DNA of 56,505 nucleotides, taken from the NCBI RefSeq assembly GCF_003234815.2, contig NZ_CP126280.1:1-56505 (forward strand). The letters run 5' to 3'. The translations under genes were made by a program, and so were the position numbers. The notes under the pieces are model-generated. The model was given only the letters and a program-made list of their open reading frames with translations. It searched no databases and was not told the origin of the DNA. Of the stretch, positions 16,788 through 25,017 are shown piece by piece (the stretch's first letter is position 1; the number at the start of each line of letters is the position of its first letter). This DNA is from Curtobacterium sp. MCBD17_035. Lineage in GTDB: Bacteria > Actinomycetota > Actinomycetes > Actinomycetales > Microbacteriaceae.

Positions 16788-17737
16788 GCGGGCTGGTCCT
16801 CTCGCTCCGCCGCGCTGATGCGTTCGACGATGCTGGTAGCGACCGCATATAGATCATCGGCTACCGACGACGCCGTCCGGGGTGCATGGGCCTGCGCCAC
16901 CGCCGTCCCTCGCCGCACCTCGTACCACTTCGGCGCGCTTTGGACCTGTTCATCAAGCTCTTGCGCGAGGAGGCCCCGTTCCCGAGTGGCTTGCGCAGTT
17001 GCTTCCGAGTGCCGAACCGTCGCCTCGAACACCACATCATGGTCGGAGTTGAACAAGGCCGCGATCTCGTTCCGAGCTGTCCGCTGGACGCTCTTCGCCC
17101 CGGTCCCGACCGCGGTCAACACGACACCAAGGAGGTCCAGGCTCGGGTTGATGTTAAGTACGGCATCCAACCGAGCCGCAACCGCGGTGAGGCCCTTCCT
17201 ACTGGACTTGTCCGTCTTGACCGGGACGAGAGCCCAACGAGCGGCGGCCACGGCCGCTGTCTGCAACATCTCATCTCCCGGCGGGCAATCAACGATGATC
17301 ATGTCGTAGTTGCCGGCCAGAGGCACCAGAACCGATGCGAGTGCGAGCTTGGCGCCATCGGGATCACGGTTGGCCCGAGCAGCGAGCCCCGCAGTCGCCT
17401 GATCAAGGGCAGGTCCGCCCACAAGCACGTCTAGGTTTGGTCTCACGTTGCTGACAGGTGCAGCCACTCCCCCGAACATGAGGGCCTGGGCAAGCGCACG
17501 GCCCTCATCGTCTCGGTCATCCCCCGTATAGCCAAGATCTTCAGCGAGATTCCCCTGAGGATCCAGATCCACCAACAGAACTCGATAGCCGCTGCTGGCC
17601 AGCAAACCACCGATGTTCGCGACAAGGGTCGTCTTCAGCACCCCTCCCTTCCCGTTGATGCACGCGATCACTCGCGAAAGGGCTGCCCGGTCCAGATCAC
17701 CAACACCCAACGAACGGCCTCCCCGCGTTACTTGCAT
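16784..17737 (-). CDS. parA: ParA-family partition ATPase
   Basis: 317 aa from the ATG at 17735-17737 (MQVTRGGRSLGVGDLDRAAL). Deviant Walker A ACINGKGGVLKTTLVANIGG (residues 26-45), the switch LLVDLDPQGNLAEDL, and Walker B MIIVDCPPGDEM. The frame continues upstream for 48 codons, but that part translates repeats (VMQAK, VMLVLTVMQVT) and is the control/centromere DNA rather than protein. The ATG itself lies in a copy of the repeat GTTACTTGCA, so binding there could block translation or transcription start. It works with the overlapping small gene to segregate the plasmid. Confidence 0.9.
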   Translation of the reverse strand: MQVTRGGRSLGVGDLDRAALSRVIACINGKGGVLKTTLVANIGGLLASSGYRVLLVDLDPQGNLAEDLGYTGDDRDDEGRALAQALMFGGVAAPVSNVRPNLDVLVGGPALDQATAGLAARANRDPDGAKLALASVLVPLAGNYDMIIVDCPPGDEMLQTAAVAAARWALVPVKTDKSSRKGLTAVAARLDAVLNINPSLDLLGVVLTAVGTGAKSVQRTARNEIAALFNSDHDVVFEATVRHSEATAQATRERGLLAQELDEQVQSAPKWYEVRRGTAVAQAHAPRTASSVADDLYAVATSIVERISAAEREDQPA

Positions 17738-17881
17738 AACTGTCAGTACCAGCATTACGTGCATCAACAGTAAGGGCAACGGCATACTTCCGACGGAGCG
17801 GCACGCCGCCACTACCGGAACTAAGGGTACCAGTAACACATGTTTTACTTGTTTTGCTTGCATTACAAGTGTTACTTGCAA
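17727..17881. repeat. parA upstream repeats, likely centromere/operator
   Basis: GTTACTTGCA occurs exactly at 17727-17736 (over the parA start) and 17871-17880. Between them lie variants (TTTTACTTGTTTTGCTTGCA, ATTACAAGTGTTAC, GCATTACGTGCAT) at roughly 11-base spacing, in AT-richer DNA than the surroundings. TGCTTGCATT at 17855-17864 recurs exactly at 20311-20320 upstream of the small regulator gene. This fits a parS site combined with an autoregulated promoter. Confidence 0.6.
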
Positions 17882-17938
17882 TACCTGGATGCTCTACTGC
17901 AAGGGCTCCTCGAAGAGAAGTCCCGGCAAAGCCAGGTA

Positions 17939-19837
17939 CTACGCCGCAAGTTCGCGGTCTCGAAGATCCTGGAGCAGTCCTAGTCGGACGAACCGCATGG
18001 CGGCCTGGTGGTCTCCTCGGCCGTCGCTCGAGCACGGGTACACCGGGTAAGCCTCCGGGCCGCCATGGTCGTCGACCGTTCGGAACATGACCACCTGTGT
18101 GGTTGGGGTTCGATCGCGGCCGCGTCTGCCAGCCTTTCGAATGAGATGGTTCTGCCACCATGCCCAGAGGTCGCGCTCGTCCACGTACTGCTGCTCGCGA
18201 CGTCGGAGGATCCCGGTCACTCCGAGCTGCTTTGCTACGTGCGTGCGGAAGTCGTGCAAGCGGCGGCGCCATCCCGCGGGTGAAGCGATCGCGAGCGCGT
18301 GCCGGTGAAGCCGTACGAGGGCGGCGCGTGCGCGGCCGCGGGGGAGTCCTGCGCGGTCAGCGACAGCCTCGGGTGCGTTCTCCGCGGTCGTCAGGCTCTC
18401 GTACGTCCTGCGCGCTGTGGGGCCAAGTCCTGCGCGCGTGAACACGTCGTGCCGTCCTGCGTCGAGCCGGTCTTCCAACACTTCCAGGAGAGTAACTCTG
18501 ACGTCGAAGAGCTCGGCCGGGGGGCGGGCGGTCACTTTGTGAAGTGGCCCGACGTGGTCCCCGGGTGTGGAGAACCGGTCTGACAGTCGCCAGACAGCCG
18601 CGTGGGGGCCGTCTGCCTGTCGGCAGCGGATGATCCAGCCGGCCTCGTGCAGGCGGCGGAAGGAGCGATCCACGGTGCTCGAGGGGACCCCGGTGGCGAT
18701 CGCCACGGAGCGCAGCGCGGCGGCGACGTCGCGGGAGCCGGTGCGGAGGGAGAGCCAGGCGAGGTAGGTCAGGACGGTGCTGTCGTGCAGGTCCGCCTCG
18801 GTGCGGGTCCAACGGCCGGGAGAGGCCGTGAACGCCTGCAGCACGCCCTCGACGACGTCGACGATGCCGGTCAACTCGGTGAGGTCGCGCTGAGCGCGTT
18901 CCTCGGGCGCGTACCGGTACAGCACGGCGCGGTCCTGGGCCTTGGTCCACTGCCGCTCGAGGCGGGCGGCAGCCTCGGCCGCCGTGCGGGGCTCTCGGCC
19001 GCCGGCGGGACGGTTGCGGGTGCGGTAGTGCTCCATCCCTGGTGCGGTCTTCGCGGCGTGCTCGACGTCGGTGAGGGTCCACCCGGACACCGCGGCCGCG
19101 AGCAGGCACAGGTAGCCGGTGCGGGACGGGTCCCGTCCGCCGGCAACGGTGGCCATGTGCGCCTCACCCCACGCCGGCAGCGATCGATGCGCGCGGTGGC
19201 GGGTATCGACGGGCCCGGTGGGGGAGGAGTGTGCGGGATCCACGGCGGGGCGGAGCTCACGGAGCGCGGCGGTGACGCGGAGGAGGTCGCCGGCGGTAAC
19301 GGTCGGGGTGCGGAGCACGTCGACGTTGTCGGCGCCGGCCATCACCTCGGACGCGCCTCCGCGTGCGTGCGGGGTCAGCGGGGGCCGGACGGCGCCGGTG
19401 CGGTCATTGCAGAGCAGCCCGTGGTCCAACGAGGGCAGCACCGCCTTCGCGGCGGCCGCGAGCTGCACCATCGTGGCCTTGTCGACGCCAGCGAGCGGCA
19501 CCCACACGTGGAACCCGCCGGTGGGGCTCGACCGGCACACCACATGGGGGAGCGAGGCGTCGCGGAGGATCCGGACCAGGACACCGAGGTCCTCAGCCGC
19601 CTGGTCGAAGTCCTCCAAGGTCTTCGCGTCCAGGTCGAACGCGGCGAACCAGAACCGCCCGTCGAGACTCGTGAGGTCGATCGTCCACGGCGTCGCCGGC
19701 GGCGTGCCGAGCACGGGGTACTTCGACGGGTAGCTGTTCGACCGGATCGTCCCATCCGCCTCCGCGATCATGCGATTCACGTACCGGCGGGGCGCGATCG
19801 CGCGCGTCAACGCCCACGCAGCGTCCGGCGAGGACAC
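17939..19837 (-). CDS. rep: Plasmid replication initiator with primase-polymerase (AEP) domain
   Basis: 632 aa. The N-terminal domain shows archaeo-eukaryotic primase signatures: FWFAAFDLDAK (D68, D70) and RSSPTGGFHVWVPL (H110). A middle helical region (about 240-300) resembles PriCT-type segments (AAAVSGWTLTDVEHAAKTAP). A winged-helix part follows (VAIATGVPSSTVDRSFRRLH), then a basic C-terminus with a second helix-turn-helix-like stretch (ADRAGLPRGRARAALVRLHR). The start is GTG. No Shine-Dalgarno is visible, and a CATAATTTT sequence lies 7-15 bases upstream, so a leaderless transcript is possible. It would initiate and prime plasmid replication. It lies between parA and the small regulator gene, all on one strand. 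Confidence 0.8.
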   Translation of the reverse strand: MSSPDAAWALTRAIAPRRYVNRMIAEADGTIRSNSYPSKYPVLGTPPATPWTIDLTSLDGRFWFAAFDLDAKTLEDFDQAAEDLGVLVRILRDASLPHVVCRSSPTGGFHVWVPLAGVDKATMVQLAAAAKAVLPSLDHGLLCNDRTGAVRPPLTPHARGGASEVMAGADNVDVLRTPTVTAGDLLRVTAALRELRPAVDPAHSSPTGPVDTRHRAHRSLPAWGEAHMATVAGGRDPSRTGYLCLLAAAVSGWTLTDVEHAAKTAPGMEHYRTRNRPAGGREPRTAAEAAARLERQWTKAQDRAVLYRYAPEERAQRDLTELTGIVDVVEGVLQAFTASPGRWTRTEADLHDSTVLTYLAWLSLRTGSRDVAAALRSVAIATGVPSSTVDRSFRRLHEAGWIIRCRQADGPHAAVWRLSDRFSTPGDHVGPLHKVTARPPAELFDVRVTLLEVLEDRLDAGRHDVFTRAGLGPTARRTYESLTTAENAPEAVADRAGLPRGRARAALVRLHRHALAIASPAGWRRRLHDFRTHVAKQLGVTGILRRREQQYVDERDLWAWWQNHLIRKAGRRGRDRTPTTQVVMFRTVDDHGGPEAYPVYPCSSDGRGDHQAAMRFVRLGLLQDLRDRELAA

Positions 19838-20047
19838 GCGGGCAAAATTATGGGTACTCGGCGCAGCAACGTGCGTTACGATGGCGACACCTCCCCTCCT
19901 CGGAGTGGTGGTACGACGAAGGCTCCCGGCTCCAACCGGGCTTCTTCTTCGGGACTCTCACGACCTGGACTGTTTGGCGACATAGCAGGTTGTGAACATG
20001 ACTTGGGGCTTAGCCCTGGACCCCCGCCTTGTGCGGGGGTTCTGTCG
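19838..20047. promoter_or_regulatory. Hairpin-rich leader upstream of rep
   Basis: Three compact hairpins stand in 210 bp: CCCGG/CCGGG at 19925-19940, followed on the plus strand by a pyrimidine run; GGGCT/AGCCC at 20006-20016; and CCCCCGC/GCGGGGG at 20021-20039. The last two sit directly after the stop of the regulator gene and could terminate it. The arrangement (hairpins between a small regulator and rep) suits antisense-RNA or attenuation control of copy number, which cannot be proven here. Confidence 0.5.
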
Positions 20048-20287
20048 TTAAGCGGCTGGGATCGGCAGCTCCTCTCGCTGTGGGCGCGGTCCAGCTACAA
20101 GCGGCAGGGCACCAACGGTGTCTGCCTGCTGCCGGAAGTAGCTGTCCAAGTAGTAGGCAATCGAGACGCCGCTGTCCGCTGCAGCGTTCTCGATCAGATC
20201 TCGCACTTCGGGCGAGACGCGAGCTTGCAGCGACACTGTCGGCCTGGCTTGCCTTGGCCTCCGTGCGCGACCCTGGATTGCGCTCAT
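20048..20287 (-). CDS. Small ribbon-helix-helix-like regulator
   Basis: 79 aa from the ATG at 20285-20287 (MSAIQGRARRPRQARPTVSL). A basic N-terminal arm leads into a strand-helix-helix segment: TVSLQARVSPEVRDLIENAA, ADSGVSIAYYLDSYFRQQAD. This matches the layout of CopG/Arc-type RHH proteins. It lies upstream of rep on the same strand, so copy-number or partition control is the natural inference. The site TGCTTGCATT in its upstream region also occurs in the parA repeats. Confidence 0.65.
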   Translation of the reverse strand: MSAIQGRARRPRQARPTVSLQARVSPEVRDLIENAAADSGVSIAYYLDSYFRQQADTVGALPLVAGPRPQREELPIPAA

Positions 20288-20306
20288 ACGCGTGATCCTC
20301 TCGCTC

Positions 20307-20323
20307 TTAATGCTTGCATTGCC
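20307..20323. promoter_or_regulatory. Palindromic site AATGCTTGCATT shared with parA upstream repeats
   Basis: AATGC-TT-GCATT is a perfect palindrome 20-33 bases upstream of the small regulator ATG. Its ten bases TGCTTGCATT recur exactly at 17855-17864. A single factor, such as the RHH protein or the ParA partner, could bind both. Confidence 0.5.
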
Positions 20324-20451
20324 GGAACCTGGGTGGCGTGTCGCCCAGGTGTGGAGCCGACAGCCCAGCTCCAGAGCCCTCCCGCCACCTTGCGGGCTGC
20401 GGCCGAGGACCCACAGCAATGATACCTATACGAGGTTGCACCGACGCGTAA

Positions 20452-21567
20452 TTACGCTCTGCACCTGAGGAACTGAGACGCTGACAGGTGGTAAAGCCCG
20501 GGATCGCTGTTCACCTCGAGGCCGTGAGGGACCGCCGGGAACCGAACTAGTTCCAGCGCAGGGTGACGGGCGGCGAGGGCTTCGGTAACGGCTGAGGGTG
20601 CTTGTTCGTCGCCGCGGCTGTACACGGTAAGAATCGGCAGCTGAGGTGGCAGCGCAGGTCTGAGGTCGCGGCGTCGGAGGCGTCGGGGGAGTCCGGCGAG
20701 CTGGTGCAGGATTGGCGTGGTGAGGATGAGGACGCCGGCGTGCGCGACGACGGCGGGGAGGTGCGCGGCGCGAACGCCGGCGGTGATGGCGGCAGGCCAG
20801 TCGAACACCGGACAGATCGCGACGATGCCTGCGATCGCAGCGCGGTGTGTGCCGTGGGTTGCGGCGAGGAGGGCGGCGGTGGCGCCCATGGACCATCCGA
20901 AGAGGATCACCTTGTGCGCGCCGTGGGCGAGGGCGTAGTCGATGGCATCGTCGACGTCGCGCCACTCGTTTTGTCCGAGGGTGACGAGGTTGGGCCCTGG
21001 CGTTTCGTGGTCACCGGCGTAGGTGACGACTAGCGCGGGCATGCCTTGCTCGAGGGCGGGGGAGAGGCCGCGGAGCACGGCGCGTCGTTCGCTGTGCATG
21101 CCGTGCACGTGAATCGTCCAGGTGTCCGCGTTCGCCGGCTGGGTAGCGGTTCCGGGGAGAAGCCAGGCTTGGCGGCCCGTCCGGCGTGAGTAAACGACTT
21201 CCTCGTAGGGACCAAGCTCAGCTGGGTCGTCTGGTACGTAGCCGCTCCAGACAAGGCTGTCTTCCGAAGTGGGGGCCGTGCCGCCGATGATGGGACGGGC
21301 AACGGTGCCTTCGCTCGGTGCGGCGCGTACAGGGCCGAGGAGGACGCTTCGTGCGTCCCGATTGCCGAAGTACGCGCGGTGCACTCCTGGGGCCGTGGTG
21401 GCAGGTCCGGCCGGAACGGTCACAGAATCGGGACCGGCGCCGAGAACTGGCACGCGTCGCTTGGGGTGCGGCAGGACGATGCGTCGTGCCACGACTGTCC
21501 CGACCCCGATCGCGGCAGCACAGACGAGGACGACGAGGATCGCCAGCACGGTGATGAGGGCGGTCAC
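20452..21567 (-). CDS. Membrane-anchored alpha/beta hydrolase
   Basis: 371 aa. N-terminal membrane anchor (TALITVLAILVVLVCAAAIG) and then an extracytoplasmic alpha/beta-hydrolase domain. The oxyanion region is WTIHVHGMHSERRAVLRG, the nucleophile elbow VILFGWSMGATAAL (Gly-x-Ser-x-Gly), acidic residue candidates lie around LPILTVYSRGDEQAPS, and the catalytic His is in FPAVPHGLEVN. Last gene of a four-gene operon in which each ATG overlaps the previous stop by 4 bp. An enzyme that modifies or releases an extracellular lipid or peptide ligand would fit a sensing role for the operon; that is inference. Confidence 0.8.
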   Translation of the reverse strand: MTALITVLAILVVLVCAAAIGVGTVVARRIVLPHPKRRVPVLGAGPDSVTVPAGPATTAPGVHRAYFGNRDARSVLLGPVRAAPSEGTVARPIIGGTAPTSEDSLVWSGYVPDDPAELGPYEEVVYSRRTGRQAWLLPGTATQPANADTWTIHVHGMHSERRAVLRGLSPALEQGMPALVVTYAGDHETPGPNLVTLGQNEWRDVDDAIDYALAHGAHKVILFGWSMGATAALLAATHGTHRAAIAGIVAICPVFDWPAAITAGVRAAHLPAVVAHAGVLILTTPILHQLAGLPRRLRRRDLRPALPPQLPILTVYSRGDEQAPSAVTEALAARHPALELVRFPAVPHGLEVNSDPGLYHLSASQFLRCRA

Positions 21568-22499
21568 CGGGCAGCTCCTGACAAGGTGTTGCTGGAGTGG
21601 GCGTCGATGGCGGTACCGATGTGCTCGAGCCGGCGGTGCTGCTGCGCGTTGAGGGCAAGGTCGCCGGTGGTGAGGTGGTTGTTCACGTCGATGAACACCT
21701 CGTAGGTGGCCAATAGGTCATCGCCCCTGGCATGGGGTCGAGTTCCTGCTCTGATGCCGTTGACGGCGAGGAGGTGGCGGAGGTAGCGGCGGCGGACCTG
21801 CCAGGGCGCGTCTCGGAGGATTTTCCGGCCGCCGAGGAGGAGGTAGGCGGCGGCGATGAACATGGTCCCTGGGTAAAACAGACCCTGGAAGCCGGCGAAC
21901 GCGACCGTGGAGATGGGGCTGTTGTGCCCATGGAAGTGCCAGGTCCACGCTCCGAGGAGTTCGCTGGTGGCGCCGAGAGCCATGAGGGCGTGGCCGATGC
22001 GGAACAAAACTGCGTCGGCGCGGCGGTCGCCGCGCAGGATACGGAGTGAGTCGAGGCTGAGGCCGAGGATCATGCCCTGGTACACGGTGATGAACACCCA
22101 TCCCGCCACGGTCGGGAAGCTGTCGTGCAGGAATGTCACAGGGCTGCTGCCATGGCTATGGGCGGGGATCGCGAAGAACGCCGCGGTTTGTGTGGCCAGA
22201 AGGATGGCCAGGGCCCAGCGTGCGCCGCGAGCGGTGCTGCGGGCGTGGATCAGCATCGCGTCGCGGAGATACCAGATCGCGGCGGCTGCGGTGAGCGTCT
22301 GCACGAGCGCGAGCAGGTTCCGGCCGCCGAGGACGCCGTCGAACATGGACGAGGGGATGACGGTGCCGAGGGTGAGGAAGCTGAGGAGTCCGTAGCCGGT
22401 GGTGAGCCATGCCGGTCGCGCCGCACGCCGTCGCCACGCGATCGGTGTGCGGAGGATGAAGAGAGCGGCCGCGAGTGCTAGCGGGATCTCGACCATCAA
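21564..22499 (-). CDS. Seven-helix membrane protein (MAB_1171c/DUF6545-like)
   Basis: 311 aa with about seven hydrophobic segments: IPLALAAALFIL, WLTTGYGLLSFLTLGTVIPS, LLALVQTLTAAAAIWYLRDA, WALAILLATQTAAFFA, VAGWVFITVYQGMILGLSLD, GHALMALGATSELLGAW and GLFYPGTMFIAAAYLLLGGR. A soluble C-terminal part ends YEVFIDVNNHLTTGDLALNA. The layout recalls the MAB_1171c-type family often found near ImmA/IrrE genes in actinobacteria (from memory). It could be a transporter or a receptor feeding the XRE-ImmA switch. ATGA overlaps on both sides. Confidence 0.7.
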   Translation of the reverse strand: MMVEIPLALAAALFILRTPIAWRRRAARPAWLTTGYGLLSFLTLGTVIPSSMFDGVLGGRNLLALVQTLTAAAAIWYLRDAMLIHARSTARGARWALAILLATQTAAFFAIPAHSHGSSPVTFLHDSFPTVAGWVFITVYQGMILGLSLDSLRILRGDRRADAVLFRIGHALMALGATSELLGAWTWHFHGHNSPISTVAFAGFQGLFYPGTMFIAAAYLLLGGRKILRDAPWQVRRRYLRHLLAVNGIRAGTRPHARGDDLLATYEVFIDVNNHLTTGDLALNAQQHRRLEHIGTAIDAHSSNTLSGAAR

Positions 22500-22984
22500 G
22501 CGAAGGCGTCCTCAGCGGGGTTTGTCGGGCGGCTGATTAGCCAGCGGAGGAACTCATATGCAGTTTCCTCGGCCACGAGTTCCTCGAACGCTTGCGTGCT
22601 GATGGAGTCGGTTGGGGCGTCGGTGCGGGGAACGCGGGCACGGACCGTACGTGCGCTGGCGATAGGTCCGACGGCTTCGTCCGGGAGGAGGTCACAGCCG
22701 GTGTGGCCAGCGACGATGTGACCGAGCTCGTGGAGGATGGAGAAACGCTGATACGGCTTGGGGTCGTTTTCTCGGTAGAGCACGACGCCGCGGTCCGGGA
22801 AGTCGACCCAGAGACCCGTTGCGCGAAGGTGCTGATCTTCTGGGAGCGGCTTGATGCTGATCGGCTTGCCGTAGATCGCCTCGACTCGGCCCACGAGACC
22901 ATCGAGGGCGCGTTCGACGGTGGAGAGGTTAAGGCGGTCAAGGGTCGCCCTGGTGGTGGTTTGGACATCGTCGGCGATGGTCAT
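22496..22984 (-). CDS. ImmA/IrrE-family metallopeptidase (M78)
   Basis: 162 aa from the ATG at 22982-22984 (MTIADDVQTTTRATLDRLNL). The zincin motif is FSILHELGHIVAGHTGCDLL (H85, E86, H89), with C-terminal FEELVAEETAYEFLRWLISR providing the third-ligand region. In ICEBs1 and related elements, ImmA cleaves the repressor ImmR to switch on excision and transfer (established). Here it overlaps an XRE-type gene by ATGA, so cleavage of that regulator is the likely role. The longer open frame upstream is a shadow of the regulator gene. Confidence 0.85.
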   Translation of the reverse strand: MTIADDVQTTTRATLDRLNLSTVERALDGLVGRVEAIYGKPISIKPLPEDQHLRATGLWVDFPDRGVVLYRENDPKPYQRFSILHELGHIVAGHTGCDLLPDEAVGPIASARTVRARVPRTDAPTDSISTQAFEELVAEETAYEFLRWLISRPTNPAEDAFA

Positions 22985-23673
22985 GGCTGCTCCTCCCGGC
23001 CGATGGCTGCTGTGCGGATAGCGGAGGCGATGGCGCGGAGCTCGGAAGGGTCGCCGGCTCCGAGCTGCCGTGCCGCGAGGCCGAGGGCGCCGGTGTCGAC
23101 GAGGGCGAGTTGAATGTCGATCTGCGCGTCCAGGTCGTCCTCCACCCGGCCAAGCTCCGCTCTGCGGAAGTAGTCGGGTGTCACGTCGAAGAAGGTCGCG
23201 ATTGCAGCGATCTGATCGTCGGTGAGGGTGCCGGCGTCTCCGTCGAGAAACCGAGCCCACTGGCGCGGGGTGATGCGGGTGGTCCGCGCGTCGACTGCCG
23301 CGGTTACGGCTACTTGCACGTCGCGTCCTGGGTGTCGAGCGCTCCAGAGGGCAAGCGCTTTGCTGGCGCGTTCCGCCAGGACCTCAGTCGGCGCGCGGAT
23401 ACCTTCGGCATCTCGCATCCGCTCATACGCGTCGACGGCGGGTTCCAGGAACACGCGGGGGCTGATGCCGAGGGCGTCGGCAATGGTCTGGAGATCGTTG
23501 ACGTTGAACGGCGCCTCGAGACGGGTGCGCTTGTAGTAGTAGTTCGCGCTGATCCCGGTTCGACGTATTAGCGCCGGCGTGGACACTCCGCTCCGTTCAC
23601 GCTCACGCTCGATCGCGTCGACGATCGCTCGCGCAAGCTCGTTCGGTGCTCCGGCAGGTGTTCGCCCCATCAC
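22981..23673 (-). CDS. XRE-type regulator with two helix-turn-helix regions
   Basis: 230 aa. An N-terminal HTH (VSTPALIRRTGISANYYYKR, then VNDLQTIADALGI) is followed by a second HTH-like region (ITPRQWARFLDGDAGTLTDD, IAAIATFFDVTPDYF). The C-terminus (LRAIASAIRTAAIGREEQP) is helical. First gene of the four-gene operon and divergent from the conjugation operon across 63 bp, so it is positioned to control both. By analogy with ImmR/ImmA it is the probable target of the overlapping metallopeptidase. The second Met would also serve as a start. Confidence 0.8.
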   Translation of the reverse strand: MMGRTPAGAPNELARAIVDAIERERERSGVSTPALIRRTGISANYYYKRTRLEAPFNVNDLQTIADALGISPRVFLEPAVDAYERMRDAEGIRAPTEVLAERASKALALWSARHPGRDVQVAVTAAVDARTTRITPRQWARFLDGDAGTLTDDQIAAIATFFDVTPDYFRRAELGRVEDDLDAQIDIQLALVDTGALGLAARQLGAGDPSELRAIASAIRTAAIGREEQP

Positions 23674-23736
23674 TCGACCCTATTTGAGTATTCGCGGTAG
23701 TATTGATTACCTAATCGAGTACACGAGAGTAGGCTT
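23674..23736. promoter_or_regulatory. Divergent control region between regulator operon and conjugation operon
   Basis: 63 AT-rich bases. On the minus strand AATACT occurs twice (ATCAATACTACC and GCGAATACTCAA), and GAGTA half-sites recur on the plus strand (TTTGAGTATT, ATCGAGTACA). A GAGTAGG ribosome site precedes the plus-strand ATG. The repeated half-sites are candidate operators for the XRE regulator, giving one switch for both directions. Confidence 0.55.
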
Positions 23737-25014
23737 ATGGACGAGGAACAGAAGGATCCAGGCACCGCGTTCTTTGGTGCAGCCGCACGCGCAAGCGACT
23801 ACATCGAGGAGGACACGGTGGGTGCGGACCACGTGGCGCGCCTGCGTGCTGCCAGGCCCGCGGAAGCGGAAGGGCTCCGCTCGATCCCGCCCATGCCTGC
23901 GTCGCCGGTATCGGCTGAGGAGGCAGTCGAGCCGCCGCGGTCGCTGGCGGTCGTACCCGAGGAGCCGACGGCTCCCGAGGCGGCAGCGGAGCCGCCGGCC
24001 GAGCGTCGTCCGGTGGATCGCGAGGCGTCCGCGTCCGTGCTGTTCGGCGGCGCAGCACCGGCCACGCCAGCTGCGACGCCCGGGAAGGCCACGAAGGGCT
24101 TCCGGGGGGCGCTGGCGAGCATCGGCCTGCCGATCAAGCCCAGCGCGGCCGAGACGGCCGAACTGTCTGCGGTGGCCGAGGCGGAGGCCCGTCGCGCTCA
24201 GAACGAGACCATCATTCGTCAGGCGACGTGGACACGTGCGGTGTCGATCCTGGTCAACAACCCGAAGGGCGGCACGGGTAAGACTCCGACGTCGCTGCTC
24301 CTCGGTGGCATCATCGCGTCGATCCGTGGGGGCTCGACGGCGATCGTGGAGTTCTCCGACGACCCGGGCGCACTCAACTACCGCGCCGAGGGGAGCCCGC
24401 GGCTCGGGCTCGGTGAGCTGGTCCGCGACGTCGCCGGCATCAAGACGGCCGGGCAGCTCCACGGCTACACCGCCCCGCAGACCTCGTTCGCGAGTGTCAT
24501 CGCCTCGACCGGTCGTCGCGAGCGGCTGACGGGTGAGGCCGTCGTGGCCGTGTCGAACGTGATCGACGAGTTCTACGGCATCCGCGTCATGGACACCGGC
24601 AACCAGCCGACGTCCTCCGCGTTCCGCGGTGCGGTGTCGGTGGCCGACGTCCTGGTGATCCCGGTCCTGAACGCGGGCGACTCGGTACTCGAGGCGATCC
24701 AGCTCCTCGACGAGCTGCGCGACGCGGGCGGCCAGCCCGCCGAGCTAGCCGCCCGTGCGATCGCCGTGCGGCTCACGGACGGACGCCCCGAGAGCGAGAC
24801 GGTGCGCGAGGAGGTCGCGCGGCTGCTGCGCGACGCGGGGGTGCGGTCGCTGCACGAGATTCCTTACGACGAGCACATCGCCGCGCGCGGGCAGCTCACC
24901 CTTACATCCCTGGACCCCGCGACTCGGGACGCGTTCGCGGCCGCGACCGCCGCCGTAATCCGCACCTTGCAGGAGGCGGTCACCCCTGCATCCACCACCA
25001 TCCGGAAGGCCTAA
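23737..25014 (+). CDS. ParA/MinD-like ATPase heading the conjugation operon
   Basis: 425 aa. The first about 160 residues are Ala/Pro/Glu-rich and probably disordered. The ATPase domain starts at VSILVNNPKGGTGKTPTSLL (Walker A about 175-184), which has Pro where ParA proteins have Thr or Ser after GKT. Later parts include IRVMDTGNQPTSSAFRGAV and VLVIPVLNAGDSVLEAIQLL. Its position as first gene of a type IV secretion operon suggests a role in machine assembly or polar positioning rather than partition, for which a separate parA exists. Confidence 0.75.
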   Translation: MDEEQKDPGTAFFGAAARASDYIEEDTVGADHVARLRAARPAEAEGLRSIPPMPASPVSAEEAVEPPRSLAVVPEEPTAPEAAAEPPAERRPVDREASASVLFGGAAPATPAATPGKATKGFRGALASIGLPIKPSAAETAELSAVAEAEARRAQNETIIRQATWTRAVSILVNNPKGGTGKTPTSLLLGGIIASIRGGSTAIVEFSDDPGALNYRAEGSPRLGLGELVRDVAGIKTAGQLHGYTAPQTSFASVIASTGRRERLTGEAVVAVSNVIDEFYGIRVMDTGNQPTSSAFRGAVSVADVLVIPVLNAGDSVLEAIQLLDELRDAGGQPAELAARAIAVRLTDGRPESETVREEVARLLRDAGVRSLHEIPYDEHIAARGQLTLTSLDPATRDAFAAATAAVIRTLQEAVTPASTTIRKA

Positions 25015-25017
25015 CCC

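Noticed and set aside
17738..17881. N-terminal extension of ParA encoded by the open frame upstream of its ATG
   Set aside because: The translation is simple repeats (VMQAK, VMLVL) produced by the parS-like DNA; ParA homologues start at the later ATG.
18602..20422. 606-codon open frame on the plus strand
   Set aside because: Opposite the rep gene and its leader; no ribosome site or recognisable domain.
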